Below are positions 51,211 through 62,153 of a stretch of DNA of 64,000 nt, piece by piece. The position numbers and the translations under genes are program-made. Positions within the stretch are counted from its first letter, which is position 1. Each line of letters begins with the position of its first letter. Where the stretch lies: NCBI RefSeq assembly GCF_900094575.1, contig NZ_FMAE01000010.1:62001-126000 (forward strand). Reading direction: 5' to 3'. The DNA is from Bradyrhizobium yuanmingense (GTDB taxonomy: Bacteria; Pseudomonadota; Alphaproteobacteria; Rhizobiales; Xanthobacteraceae). The notes beneath the pieces were generated by a model that was not told the DNA's origin, did not search any database, and worked only from the letters and a program-made list of their open reading frames with translations.

Positions 51211-52593
51211 TCAATCGTTCCACTGGAGGAGTGGCGTGCCGTAGGCCCTCCTCCAGACCGACAGAAAGCGCGGAAACCACGAGTGGGCCACGGCACCCTT
51301 ATAGGCCCAGGTGCGATACTTCAGACCCTGCTCCGAAATCAGCTCCTGATAGCCGCCGTGGAGTTCGGTCGCGGCGCGAATGTCCTTCAGGATTCCTTGC
51401 GCGCAGGCCCGATAGGTATCGCCACCCGAGAACTCATCGTAATCCAGCATGCGGTCGGCAAATTCGACGTTGAACGTCGGCCAGGAGGAACGCCCCTGAT
51501 ATGCGGGAGCTGCAATCTTGTGGATCATCTTGGTCCGCGGGTTGTCCGCCGAAACCAGGAAGTGGAACGTGCTCGGAATGCGAAACCGTGGCTCGGCGAT
51601 GATCAGATCCGTCGTGGCCGCGAACAGCGCGCGCTCGCTCGCCTCGCTCATATCCCAGAAGCCGCGATGCACGCTGACGAAATCCAATGCGACCGACGAT
51701 GCCGGTGAGCTCGCCGGGCCGTCCAGGGAATGCCTGATGTAGCCGTTCTTGCCGAAGAGGCGGAGCAGATCCCTCTTGTACTGCGCAAGGTCGCGCCCGA
51801 GCAGCCGCTTCAGCTCGTTCTCGCCGACGATCCCGAGCTGCACGCCCCACACGAAGGTCGTGTAGACGCAGGCATTGGTGACGAAACGCCGGCGCTCGGC
51901 GCGGGTATCCGTCGCCGCGGAGCGCGGGCCGCTGGCGTCGCACAGCAAATATCTGGTGCCGTCAGCGTCGAAGGACTCCAGCTCGCTCGCAAGCTTCAGG
52001 ATCGCGCGCTTCAGGTCTCCGCCATATTCGGCCAACAACAAGCGGCCGGCATGCGCGCATTGCGACATCGCAAGGTAGGACGACGCCCTCTCCTCGGCAG
52101 AGATCATCTGCTGCAGACCGGCGAGAATGCCGAGCAGCGTATCCGAGGGTCGCGAAAAATAGTTCACGCCGAGATACCGGCCGCGCCCGGCCGGTACGAT
52201 GGTCGTGGTGACCACGTCGGCGCGAACGGCCTCCAGCAGCAGGCGCACGCTCTTCTCGAGCAGACGGACCCGTCGCACGGCGTCCTGCGCATCCATGATG
52301 GTTTCAGGATCGAGAACGTCGGGATAGAACCAGGCGAAGTCGCGGGGGTAATAGGCCGAGGCGTGCGGTGCGCCGGTGACGAGGAAGGCCTCGGTCACCG
52401 AAAAGGCGCTGTCCATCGAGTGCCGATAGAGGTCCTCGATCGCCGACAACGAATGATGCGATTGTCTCAGGAATCGATCACCGAGGAAATTGACCGCCTG
52501 AAGGGCGTTGGCGACGAAGGTCGCAGCCATCCCCTGATAGAACCGGTTTTCACGATGTGATGGAAAAGAGATGTCGCTGTTCATGTCCGTCAA
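51211..52593 (-). CDS. Probable six-hairpin glycosidase-fold protein
   Basis: 460 residues. HASAYYPRDFAWFYPDVLDP near residue 80 and a C-terminal HGGYQELISEQGLKYRTWAY segment resemble (alpha/alpha)6-barrel glycosidases. No signal peptide, so cytoplasmic. Family not certain and catalytic acids not assigned; treat function as unproven. Confidence 0.6.
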   Translation of the reverse strand: MTDMNSDISFPSHRENRFYQGMAATFVANALQAVNFLGDRFLRQSHHSLSAIEDLYRHSMDSAFSVTEAFLVTGAPHASAYYPRDFAWFYPDVLDPETIMDAQDAVRRVRLLEKSVRLLLEAVRADVVTTTIVPAGRGRYLGVNYFSRPSDTLLGILAGLQQMISAEERASSYLAMSQCAHAGRLLLAEYGGDLKRAILKLASELESFDADGTRYLLCDASGPRSAATDTRAERRRFVTNACVYTTFVWGVQLGIVGENELKRLLGRDLAQYKRDLLRLFGKNGYIRHSLDGPASSPASSVALDFVSVHRGFWDMSEASERALFAATTDLIIAEPRFRIPSTFHFLVSADNPRTKMIHKIAAPAYQGRSSWPTFNVEFADRMLDYDEFSGGDTYRACAQGILKDIRAATELHGGYQELISEQGLKYRTWAYKGAVAHSWFPRFLSVWRRAYGTPLLQWND

Positions 52594-52691
52594 TCGGCTG
52601 ATTGTCTCGTGACCCTCGTGATGATGGCCGCCATCTTAAACATGACTGATTCGTATCTCTACCCGGTGACTTGCGGGTTCGTGACGCTCGC

Positions 52692-54023
52692 CTAGGCCTT
52701 ACGCGGCCCGAAATTCTCGATCACCCGCAGCAGCACACGCGCGCCGGCGTCGGCATCGGCGAGCGCGACATGCTCGTCCGGGTGATGGCTGATGCCGCCG
52801 CGGCAGCGGACGAAGATCATGCCGACATCGGCAATGTCGATCATCGCCATGCCGTCGTGCCCTGCCCCGCTCGGCAGCTCGAACACGGAGAAGCCTTCGG
52901 CTTCGATCGCTTGCGCGATCTGCTGCTTCAGCCAGGGCGCGCAGGGCGCGGTGCGGTTCTCGTGGGTAACGTCGAGCTGAAGCGCCAGCTGTCGCCGCTT
53001 GGCGATCGCCTCTATCTGGCGGACGACATCGGCCACCGCGCGCTTGCGATGCATGTCGGTCGGCGCGCGCATGTCGATGGTGAAGGATACCTCACCCGGA
53101 ATGACGTTGGTCGCGCCGGGCCTCGCCTGGATGTAGCCCACGGTGCCGACGAGGTCGCCCTCGTCGGTGCGGCAAAATTGCTCGATCGCATTGATGCATT
53201 CGGCCGCGCCGGCGAGCGCATCTCGGCGCAGCGCCATCGGCACGGTGCCGGCGTGACCGGCCATACCGGTGAGCCGGGCCGCAAGGCGCGTGGCCCCGGT
53301 AATGGCGGTGACGACGCCCACCGGCAGGTTCTGCGCTTCTAGCACCGGCCCCTGCTCGATGTGCAATTCGAGATAGGCAAGCAGCTCGCGCCGCGCGCGC
53401 GCGGCCGCACCGATATGGTCGGGATCGAGGCCGAACTGCACGAGCGCCTCGCGCATCGACACGCCGTCGCGGTCGCGCGTATTCAGCACGCTCTGATCGA
53501 AGGTGCCGGCCACCGCACGGCTGCCGAGCAAGGTCGAAGCGAACCGCACCCCCTCCTCGTCGGCAAAGCCGATCACCTCGATCGCAAATGGCAGGCGCTT
53601 GCCGCGGCGGTTGAGATCGGCGACGCAAGAGATCGCCGTGATCACACCCAGCGGTCCATCCCATTTGCCGGCATCGCGCACGGTATCGTAATGCGAGCCG
53701 AGCATCAGGCAGGGCATGTCCGGCCGGTCGCCTTCGTACCGTCCGCAGACATTGCCGATGGCATCGAGATGGGCGCTCATGCCGGCCTCGCGCATCCACC
53801 CCATGATGAGGTCCGCGGCCTTGCGCAGCTCCTTGCTGAGGAAGATGCGGGTGAGCTTCTCGGGCTCTTCCGAGATCGCGCCGAGCTGGTTGATCCGGCG
53901 AACGATCTCATTGCCGAGCGATGCATCGTGAACGGTACCAGCGCCCATCTCGGCGAGCTTTCCATCTTCTGAGGACACGGCGGTCCTGACGACAATCGAT
54001 ACAAGTTCGGTGCCAGCGGACAT
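52692..54023 (-). CDS. M20-type N-carbamoyl/allantoate amidohydrolase
   Basis: 443 residues. Dizinc ligands are visible: GSHYDTV, WDGPLGV, ADEEGVRF, ELHIEQGP and ISHHPDE. The family hydrolyses N-carbamoyl amino acids, ureidoglycine-type compounds or allantoate and releases ammonia and CO2. Start uncertain: ATG 54023 has GGAGG immediately before it (too close), ATG 53945 is an alternative. It is divergent from the sigma-54-controlled transporter operon, so probably degrades an imported ureide. Confidence 0.88.
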   Translation of the reverse strand: MSAGTELVSIVVRTAVSSEDGKLAEMGAGTVHDASLGNEIVRRINQLGAISEEPEKLTRIFLSKELRKAADLIMGWMREAGMSAHLDAIGNVCGRYEGDRPDMPCLMLGSHYDTVRDAGKWDGPLGVITAISCVADLNRRGKRLPFAIEVIGFADEEGVRFASTLLGSRAVAGTFDQSVLNTRDRDGVSMREALVQFGLDPDHIGAAARARRELLAYLELHIEQGPVLEAQNLPVGVVTAITGATRLAARLTGMAGHAGTVPMALRRDALAGAAECINAIEQFCRTDEGDLVGTVGYIQARPGATNVIPGEVSFTIDMRAPTDMHRKRAVADVVRQIEAIAKRRQLALQLDVTHENRTAPCAPWLKQQIAQAIEAEGFSVFELPSGAGHDGMAMIDIADVGMIFVRCRGGISHHPDEHVALADADAGARVLLRVIENFGPRKA

Positions 54024-54345
54024 CCTCCGGCGCCGTCTCAGTCAGCGCGTGGTTAGCATGAATGCGCCTTGCCGGCCGACCGTCCGACGCGGGTCATGCA
54101 CATGCGCGAGCAGGTTCTGGCTGCTCAACTCCTCTGCATACAATACCTTTATATTGCCTATGAATTAGACTGCCACTTTCCTCGCCAAGTTCAGAACGCA
54201 CATCATTCGATATTTAATTCAATTACTTATAAAGAACTGCACGCTTCATAGTCTCTGGCACGAAGCTTGCGACACCTGATCCCGGCTCCGCCAAGCCGGC
54301 GCAGCCGTGAGATCAAGGCGGGGCATCCGCCAAGGGGAGCGAGCA
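54024..54345. other. Divergent control region of the nitrogen gene block
   Basis: Contains the sigma-54 promoter (54256-54271) and an AT-rich segment at 54160-54250 that could bind IHF. A TGC, 11 nt, GCA dyad near 54118-54135 is a possible NtrC half-match, weak. No gene. Confidence 0.5.
54256..54271 (+). promoter_or_regulatory. Sigma-54 (RpoN) promoter
   Basis: TGGCAC, 5 nt, TTGC: invariant GG and GC exactly 10 bases apart, all key -24/-12 positions matched. It faces the BMP-type transporter operon, 75 bases upstream of its start codon. Sigma-54 use implies an enhancer-binding activator such as NtrC and induction under nitrogen limitation. Confidence 0.8.
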
Positions 54346-55458
54346 ATGGATTCTGGCAGGATTTCACGACGTCATGTGTTGCAGGGCGGCGCGGCCCTCA
54401 CCCTCGGCGCGGCAGCGGGCCTCCGCCCGGCCTTCGCGGCCGAGACCACCATCGGCTTCATCTATGTCGGCTCGCGCGACGACTACGGCTACAACCAGGC
54501 ACACGCGCAGGGCGCGGCGGCGCTGAAGAAGATTCCTGGGCTCAAGGTGGTCGAGGAAGAAAAGGTGCCGGAGACCGACGCGGTCGAGAAGACGATCGAG
54601 TCCATGATCAATCTCGACGGCGCCACCCTGCTCTTCCCGACCTCGTTCGGTTACTACAATCCGCACATGATCAAGATGGCCAACAAGTACCCGAAGCTCC
54701 GCTTCGAGCATTGCGGCGGCCTCTGGAGCGAGAAGGACCCCAAGAACGCCGGCAGCTATTTCGGCTACATCGACGAGGCTCAGTACATCTCCGGCATCGT
54801 TGCCGGCCTGACATCGAAGAGCAGCAAGCTCGGCTTTGTCGCGGCCAAGCCGATCCCTCAAGTGCTGCGCAACATCAACGCCTTCACGCTTGGCGCCAAG
54901 TCCGTCAATCCAAAGGCCACCACGCAGGTGATCTTCACCGGCGACTGGTCGATGCCGGTCAAGGAGGCCGAAGCCACCAACAGCCTGATCGATCAGGGCG
55001 TGGACGTGCTCACCTGCCACGTCGATGGGCCCAAGACCATGGTCGAGAACGCGGCGCGGCGCGGCGCCTTCGTCTGTGGCTATCACACCAACCAGTCGGC
55101 GCTGGCACCCAAGGCCTATCTCACCGGCGCGGAGTGGAACTGGGAAGCGCTCTATCCGAAGTTCGTCAAGATGATCGCCTCCGGCGAAGGCATTCCGAAT
55201 TTCTACCGCGGCGGCCTGAAGGAAGAGATCGTCAAGACCTCGCCCTATGGGGAAGCGGTCTCGGCCGAAGCGCGCAAGGCGGCCGACGAGGCCAAGGCCA
55301 AATTCCTGTCGGCAGAAGGCTACGCCATCTTCAAGGGTGGGCTGGTCGACAACAAGGGCAAGACAGTGATCCCCGCCGGCACCAATCGCGGTCAGAAGGA
55401 TCCTGAACTGGAGAAAATGGACTACCTCGTCGAGGGCGTGCTCGGAGCCACTTCGTGA
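54346..55458 (+). CDS. BMP-family ABC transporter substrate-binding protein
   Basis: 370 residues. Twin-arginine signal (SRRHVLQGGAALTLGAAAGL), then the BMP/PnrA fold with IGFIYVGSRDDYGYNQAHAQ. Periplasmic binding protein; BMP relatives bind nucleosides, but ureides or other small nitrogen compounds are possible here. ATG 54346 follows AGGGGAG. First gene of a sigma-54-controlled operon; next gene overlaps by 4 bases. Confidence 0.9.
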   Translation: MDSGRISRRHVLQGGAALTLGAAAGLRPAFAAETTIGFIYVGSRDDYGYNQAHAQGAAALKKIPGLKVVEEEKVPETDAVEKTIESMINLDGATLLFPTSFGYYNPHMIKMANKYPKLRFEHCGGLWSEKDPKNAGSYFGYIDEAQYISGIVAGLTSKSSKLGFVAAKPIPQVLRNINAFTLGAKSVNPKATTQVIFTGDWSMPVKEAEATNSLIDQGVDVLTCHVDGPKTMVENAARRGAFVCGYHTNQSALAPKAYLTGAEWNWEALYPKFVKMIASGEGIPNFYRGGLKEEIVKTSPYGEAVSAEARKAADEAKAKFLSAEGYAIFKGGLVDNKGKTVIPAGTNRGQKDPELEKMDYLVEGVLGATS

Positions 55459-56567
55459 CGACGGAAGCGGCGGATTCCACGGATGCGGTCGGGACAGTCG
55501 CCCCGGCCGCCGATCCCGGTTTCCTCCAGCGTCACGGCGGCACGATCGAATATGTCCTGATCCCGGGCGCGGCGCTGGTCGGCGCGCTCGCGGTGTTCGG
55601 CATCTTCGTCGCGATGTTCGGCAAGAATCCGCTCGATCTCTATTTCTACATGTATTACGGCGCGTTCGGCACCTGGTTCTCCTGGCAGAACACGCTGACG
55701 CGCGCAGCGCCCCTGATCCTCACCGCACTCTGTACCGCGCTGCCGGCGCAGCTCGGCATGGTCATCATCGGTGGCGAAGGCGCGCTGCTGATCGGCGCGT
55801 TGTCGGCAACCAGCGCCGCACTCGCGCTTCAGGGCATGCCGCCGCTCGTCGTCCAGATCGCCATGGTCTGCGCCGGCGTGATCGGCGGCGGGCTGTGGAT
55901 CATGCTCGCGGGTGGCTTGCGGCAATATCGCGGCGTCAACGAGACCATCTCGAGCCTGCTGCTCGTCTACATCGCGCTCGCGATCCTCAACCATCTCGTC
56001 GAGGGGCTGATGCGCGATCCCGCCAGCCTCAACAAGCCGTCGACCCGCGAGATCGGCGCCGCTAACATGATCGGCTCCATTCCCGGCACCGACGTGCATT
56101 GGGGCCTCGTGTTCGGCCTGGTCGCCGCGATCGCCTCTTACATCCTGATCTATCACACCGTGTTCGGCTTCGCCGCGCGCGTGGCGGGCGGCAACATCCG
56201 TGCTGCGAAGATCGTCGGTCTCGGCGTCGACAAGCTGATCCTGACCGTCTGCTTCCTTGCCGGCGGCGCGGCTGGCCTCGCCGGCATGGTCGAGGTCGCC
56301 GCGGTGCAGGGACGCACCAACGCCAACCTCGCCGCCGGCTACGGCTTCACCGGCATTCTCGTCGCCTTTCTGGCGCGGCAGAATCCGCTCGCCATCATCC
56401 CCGTCGCGATCCTGCTCGGCGGCATCAGCGCCAGCGGCGGCCTGCTTCAACGCCGCCTGGGGCTGCCCGATGCGTCCGTGCTGGTGCTGCAGGGCATCAT
56501 CTTCGTCTTCGTGCTCGCCAGCGATGCGCTCTACGGCCGCATCGGATTCCTGAAGGGAAAATCCTGA
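55455..56567 (+). CDS. ABC transporter permease (nucleoside-type)
   Basis: 370 residues, about eight membrane helices, ABC-permease pattern (GMVIIGGEGALLIGALSATS; NETISSLLLVYIALAILNHL). GTG start overlaps the stop of the binding-protein gene. Works with the next permease and the ATPase. Confidence 0.9.
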   Translation: MTTEAADSTDAVGTVAPAADPGFLQRHGGTIEYVLIPGAALVGALAVFGIFVAMFGKNPLDLYFYMYYGAFGTWFSWQNTLTRAAPLILTALCTALPAQLGMVIIGGEGALLIGALSATSAALALQGMPPLVVQIAMVCAGVIGGGLWIMLAGGLRQYRGVNETISSLLLVYIALAILNHLVEGLMRDPASLNKPSTREIGAANMIGSIPGTDVHWGLVFGLVAAIASYILIYHTVFGFAARVAGGNIRAAKIVGLGVDKLILTVCFLAGGAAGLAGMVEVAAVQGRTNANLAAGYGFTGILVAFLARQNPLAIIPVAILLGGISASGGLLQRRLGLPDASVLVLQGIIFVFVLASDALYGRIGFLKGKS

Positions 56568-56568
56568 G

Positions 56569-57495
56569 ATGGCAGACGGATCGATCGGCCTCTGGACCGT
56601 CCCGCTCGCCGTCCTCGGCGGCGCCATTCGCGTCTCCACCCCATTCCTGTTCGTGAGCCTGGGCGAATGCATCACCGAGCGTGCGGGCCGCATCAATCTC
56701 GGCCTGGAAGGCACGCTGGTGATGGGCGCGATGAGCGCCTATGGCATCTCCTATCTCACCGGCTCTCCGTGGCTCGGGGTGCTTGCCGCCGGCATCACCG
56801 GCGCGCTGCTGGGTGCGCTGCATGCCGGCATTTGCTCGCTGCCGCGCGTCAACGACGTTGCCGTGGGCATCGCCTTGATGCTGTTCGGCACTGGCCTTGC
56901 GTTCTATCTCGGCAAGCCGCTGATCGAGCCGACAGCGCCGCGGCTGCCCGCCGTCGACTTCGGCTGGTGGAGCGACATCCCGCAAGTCCAGGCAGCGCTG
57001 CGCATCAACGTGCTGTTCCTGATCGGCGTGGCGCTGGCGCCAATCCTCTATTGGGCCTTCCGCACCACCCGCTGGGGCTTGCTCATCCGCACCGCCGGCG
57101 AGAGCGCGGATGCCGCACGCGCGATGGGCCATTCCGTGCTGCTGATCCGCCTGCGCGCCACCATGGCCGGTGGTTTCCTCGCGGGCATCGGCGGCTCGTT
57201 TCTGTCCCTGTTCTATCCCGGAAGCTGGAACGAGGGCCTTTCCTCGGGCCAGGGCATCACCGCCGTGGCGCTCGTGATCTTCGCGCGCTGGGATCCCCTG
57301 CTCTGCCTGTGGGCCTCGCTCGCCTTCGGCGGCGCGGCGGCGCTGGGTCCGGCGCTGCAATCGGTCGGCGTCACCTCTGGCTATCACCTATTCAACGCCG
57401 CGCCCTACATCCTGACGCTGGCGATCATGATCATCACCTGCTCGCCGAAGCGGACGCTGACCGGCGCGCCCGCCGAACTCTCGATCACACGGTAA
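56569..57495 (+). CDS. ABC transporter permease (nucleoside-type)
   Basis: 308 residues, hydrophobic, with INLGLEGTLVMGAMSAYGIS near the start as in the partner class. One base separates it from the previous stop. Probably forms a heterodimer with the first permease. Confidence 0.9.
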   Translation: MADGSIGLWTVPLAVLGGAIRVSTPFLFVSLGECITERAGRINLGLEGTLVMGAMSAYGISYLTGSPWLGVLAAGITGALLGALHAGICSLPRVNDVAVGIALMLFGTGLAFYLGKPLIEPTAPRLPAVDFGWWSDIPQVQAALRINVLFLIGVALAPILYWAFRTTRWGLLIRTAGESADAARAMGHSVLLIRLRATMAGGFLAGIGGSFLSLFYPGSWNEGLSSGQGITAVALVIFARWDPLLCLWASLAFGGAAALGPALQSVGVTSGYHLFNAAPYILTLAIMIITCSPKRTLTGAPAELSITR

Positions 57496-57512
57496 CACGC
57501 ACGAGGTCGTCC

Positions 57513-58196
57513 ATGCCCGAGCGCTACATCAAGTCCGAGCCCTATGCCTGGCCCTACAATGGTGATCTCCGCCCCGAGAACACCGCGCTGATCATCATCG
57601 ACATGCAGACCGATTTCTGCGGCGTCGGCGGCTATGTCGACAAGATGGGCTACGACCTCTCGCTGACACGGGCACCGATCGAGCCGATCAAGCGGCTGCT
57701 CGCAGTGATGCGCAAGCAAGGCTTCCATATCATCCATACCCGCGAGGGCCACCGCCCCGATCTCTCCGACCTGCCCGCCAACAAGCGCTGGCGCTCGCAC
57801 CAAATCGGCGCCGGCATCGGCGATCCCGGCCCGTGCGGACGCATCCTGGTGCGCGGCGAGCCCGGCTGGGACATCATCGAAGAACTCGCGCCGCTACCGG
57901 GCGAGCCGATCATCGACAAGCCCGGCAAGGGCTCGTTCTGCGCCACTGATCTGGAGCTGATCCTGCGCGTGCGCGGCATCGAGAACATCGTGCTGACCGG
58001 GATCACGACCGACGTCTGCGTCCACACCACGATGCGCGAGGCCAACGACCGCGGCTTCGAATGCGTCCTGCTGCACGATTGCTGCGGCGCGACCGACAAG
58101 AGCAACCACGACCACGCGCTGAAGATGATCAAGATGCAGGGCGGCGTGTTCGGCGCAGTCTCGACCTCTGATGCCTTCATCGGAGCGATTTCGTGA
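57513..58196 (+). CDS. Isochorismatase-fold cysteine hydrolase, biuret-hydrolase-like
   Basis: 227 residues. Catalytic D30 (IIIDMQTDFC), K139 (DKPGKGSF) and C169 (GITTDVCV). The opening YAWPYNGDLRPENTALIIID, GYVDKMGYDLSL and IGAGIGDPGPCGRI resemble biuret amidohydrolase (BiuH) as I recall it; a ureidoacrylate or other amidohydrolase is the alternative. It lies inside the transporter operon, between permease and ATPase genes, so probably acts on the imported compound. Confidence 0.72.
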   Translation: MPERYIKSEPYAWPYNGDLRPENTALIIIDMQTDFCGVGGYVDKMGYDLSLTRAPIEPIKRLLAVMRKQGFHIIHTREGHRPDLSDLPANKRWRSHQIGAGIGDPGPCGRILVRGEPGWDIIEELAPLPGEPIIDKPGKGSFCATDLELILRVRGIENIVLTGITTDVCVHTTMREANDRGFECVLLHDCCGATDKSNHDHALKMIKMQGGVFGAVSTSDAFIGAIS

Positions 58197-59725
58197 TCAT
58201 CGGCGAAACGCCGCCGCCATCGGGCGCCTTCGGCGTCGATGCCATCGCCATGACCATGCGCTTCGGCGACTTCCTGGCGCTGGACAATGTCGAGCTGAAG
58301 GTGCGGCCGGGCTCGTTCCATGCGCTGCTCGGCGAGAATGGCGCCGGCAAATCCACCCTCGTCAAATGCATAATGGGCTATTACCACGCGACCGAAGGCG
58401 ACATTCTCGTCGGCGGCCGCGAGCAGGCGATCGCCAACCCGAAGGATGCCCACGCGCTCGGCCTCGGCATGGTCTATCAGCATTTTACGCTGGTGCCGGC
58501 GATGACCGTTGCCGAAAATCTCGTGCTGGCGCGCGACGACGTGCCGGCCGTGGTGAACTGGCCGAAGGAGATGAAGGAGCTGGAGGCGTTCTTGGGCCGC
58601 ATGCCCTTCAAGGTACCGCTCTCCGCAAAGGTCTCCGACATCTCTGCCGGCGAACGGCAGAAGTGCGAGATCCTCAAGCAGCTCTATCTGAAGCGACGCT
58701 TCCTGATCCTGGACGAGCCGACCTCGGTGCTGACCCCGGCGGAAGCCGACGAGGTGCTCGGCATGCTCCGCGACATGGTTGTGGAGGGCGAGCTGACCAT
58801 CCTGATGATCACGCACAAGTTCCGCGAGGTCATGGCGTTTGCCGATGACGTCACCATCCTGCGCCGCGGCAAGCTCGCTGGAGCCGGCAAGGTTTCCGAG
58901 CTGACGCCGGACGCGATGGCCCGCACCATGATCGGTGCCGAGGAGTTGACGGTGCAGCCGCCGCGCACCGGCGAAGCCGGTCAGGCCAGGCTGGAGCTCC
59001 AAAAGCTCCGCGCCCTGGACGATGCGGGCGCCGTTGCCGTGCACGATGTCTCGCTCACCGTTCGCGCCGGCGAGATCGTCGGCATCGCCGGCGTTTCCGG
59101 GAATGGCCAGCGCCAGCTCGTCGAGGTGCTGGCCGGCCAGCGCGAGGCCGAGAGCGGGGAGGTGCGCGTCGCCGGCGATCCCTATCACGCAAGCCGCGAG
59201 GAGATGCGGCGGCACAGGATGTCGCTGCTGCCCGAGGAGCCGCTGAAGAATGCCTGCGTCGGCGGCATGAGCGTCGCCGACAACATCGCCTTCCGAGAAT
59301 TCGACCGCGCACCCTTTGCAAGTGGCGGCTGGTGGCTCAATTCCAGCGCCTTTCGCGACGACGCGAGGACGAAGATTGCCCGGTACAAGATCAAGACCCG
59401 CTCGCCCGATACGCCGATCTCGGCGCTGTCGGGCGGCAATGTGCAGCGGGCTGTGCTGGCCCGCGAGCTCGGCGGCGACGTCGAGGTGCTGATCGCCGCC
59501 AATCCCTGCTTCGGCCTCGATTTCGCGGCGGTGGCGCAGATCCATGCCGAGATCATGGCCGCACGCAACCGCGGCGCCGCCGTCCTGCTCGTCAGCGAGG
59601 ACCTCGACGAACTGCTCGAACTGTCAGATCGGCTGGTGGTGATGTTCCACGGCGAATTCGTGTATGAAGCGCGGACCAGCGAAGCCGATCTCACGGTGGT
59701 CGGCCGCCACATGGCAGGGCACTGA
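58193..59725 (+). CDS. ABC transporter ATP-binding protein, two NBDs
   Basis: 510 residues. Domain 1: Walker A GENGAGKST, signature ISAGERQK, Walker B LILDEPTSV. Domain 2: Walker A changed to GVSGNGQRQ, signature LSGGNVQR, no acidic Walker B (VLIAANPCFGLD). A degenerate second half is usual for the nucleoside/sugar class. GTG start overlaps the hydrolase stop. Confidence 0.9.
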   Translation: MIIGETPPPSGAFGVDAIAMTMRFGDFLALDNVELKVRPGSFHALLGENGAGKSTLVKCIMGYYHATEGDILVGGREQAIANPKDAHALGLGMVYQHFTLVPAMTVAENLVLARDDVPAVVNWPKEMKELEAFLGRMPFKVPLSAKVSDISAGERQKCEILKQLYLKRRFLILDEPTSVLTPAEADEVLGMLRDMVVEGELTILMITHKFREVMAFADDVTILRRGKLAGAGKVSELTPDAMARTMIGAEELTVQPPRTGEAGQARLELQKLRALDDAGAVAVHDVSLTVRAGEIVGIAGVSGNGQRQLVEVLAGQREAESGEVRVAGDPYHASREEMRRHRMSLLPEEPLKNACVGGMSVADNIAFREFDRAPFASGGWWLNSSAFRDDARTKIARYKIKTRSPDTPISALSGGNVQRAVLARELGGDVEVLIAANPCFGLDFAAVAQIHAEIMAARNRGAAVLLVSEDLDELLELSDRLVVMFHGEFVYEARTSEADLTVVGRHMAGH

Positions 59726-59736
59726 ACGGAGGATCG

Positions 59737-60222
59737 ATGGGCGACGCATCCGGGCGGGACGAGCACTTTCTGCGCCTGTCTTTCGCGGTCGCCGGCCGTT
59801 CCCTCACCCATGGCAACCATCCCTTCGGCTGTATCGTCGTCGATGCCGACGGCAAGGTGCTGATCGAGACTGAGAACGGCTACATGCCGGATCGCGACGG
59901 CACCGCGCATGCCGAGCGTCTCGCAGCCACCCAGGCCTGCCGTACGCTCGATCGCGAGGTGCTGGCGAAGGCCACGCTCTATTCCTCAGCCGAACCCTGC
60001 GCGATGTGTGCCGGCGCGATCTACTGGGCCGGTATTGGCCGTGTCGTCTATGGCCTCAGCGAGCATCGCCTGCGCGGCATCACCGGCAACCATCCGGAAA
60101 ATCCGACGCTCAACCTGCCATGCCGCGAGGTCTTTGCCAGCGGCCAGCGGCCGACGGAGGTCGTCGGCCCACTGCTCGAAGACGAAGCCGAAGCGCTGCA
60201 CGACGCCGTTTGGACGAAGTAG
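59737..60222 (+). CDS. Nucleobase/nucleoside deaminase
   Basis: 161 residues, cytidine-deaminase-like zinc fold: H58-A-E60 (GTAHAERLA) and PCAMC (C88, C91). Guanine or cytosine deaminase is likely; tRNA deaminase TadA is excluded by context and C-terminal differences are not checked. Releases ammonia. Last gene of the first transporter unit. Confidence 0.85.
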   Translation: MGDASGRDEHFLRLSFAVAGRSLTHGNHPFGCIVVDADGKVLIETENGYMPDRDGTAHAERLAATQACRTLDREVLAKATLYSSAEPCAMCAGAIYWAGIGRVVYGLSEHRLRGITGNHPENPTLNLPCREVFASGQRPTEVVGPLLEDEAEALHDAVWTK

Positions 60223-60563
60223 CAGCACATCCCAAAGGGGACGACACCGTGGAGTGCCGCATTGAGGCAGCCATTGCGGCCGCTGCGCTCCCCGCGATGG
60301 ACGACCGACGCGTCCGTTGCTCAACATGGCGTCAGGTCTGCGCAGCGGGTTCCGATTTGCCTTGGACCGTCACAAATTTGCAACAGGCACCGCTCGCAGA
60401 CGCGATCGCCCCCAACCGTCCGGGTGCTGTTTGCGGGATATGATTGCTCGGAATCGATGACCGGCGCTGGGCCGAGAGCCTGCCGACGCGTTGAGCAAGG
60501 GATGATGCTTTTTCACATCTTACGCCGGGGTCCAAACTGGCCCAGTATTGAGGCACGTCACCC
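60223..60563. other. Intergenic, no gene seen
   Basis: Separates the two transporter units. No terminator, sigma-54 site or repeat recognised; it should contain the promoter of the second unit. Confidence 0.45.

Positions 60564-62136
<1,573 letters not shown>

Positions 62137-62153
<17 letters not shown>

Noticed and set aside
57650..59545. 631-codon minus-strand open frame opposite the hydrolase and ATPase genes
   Set aside because: Antisense shadow spanning two well-supported plus-strand genes.
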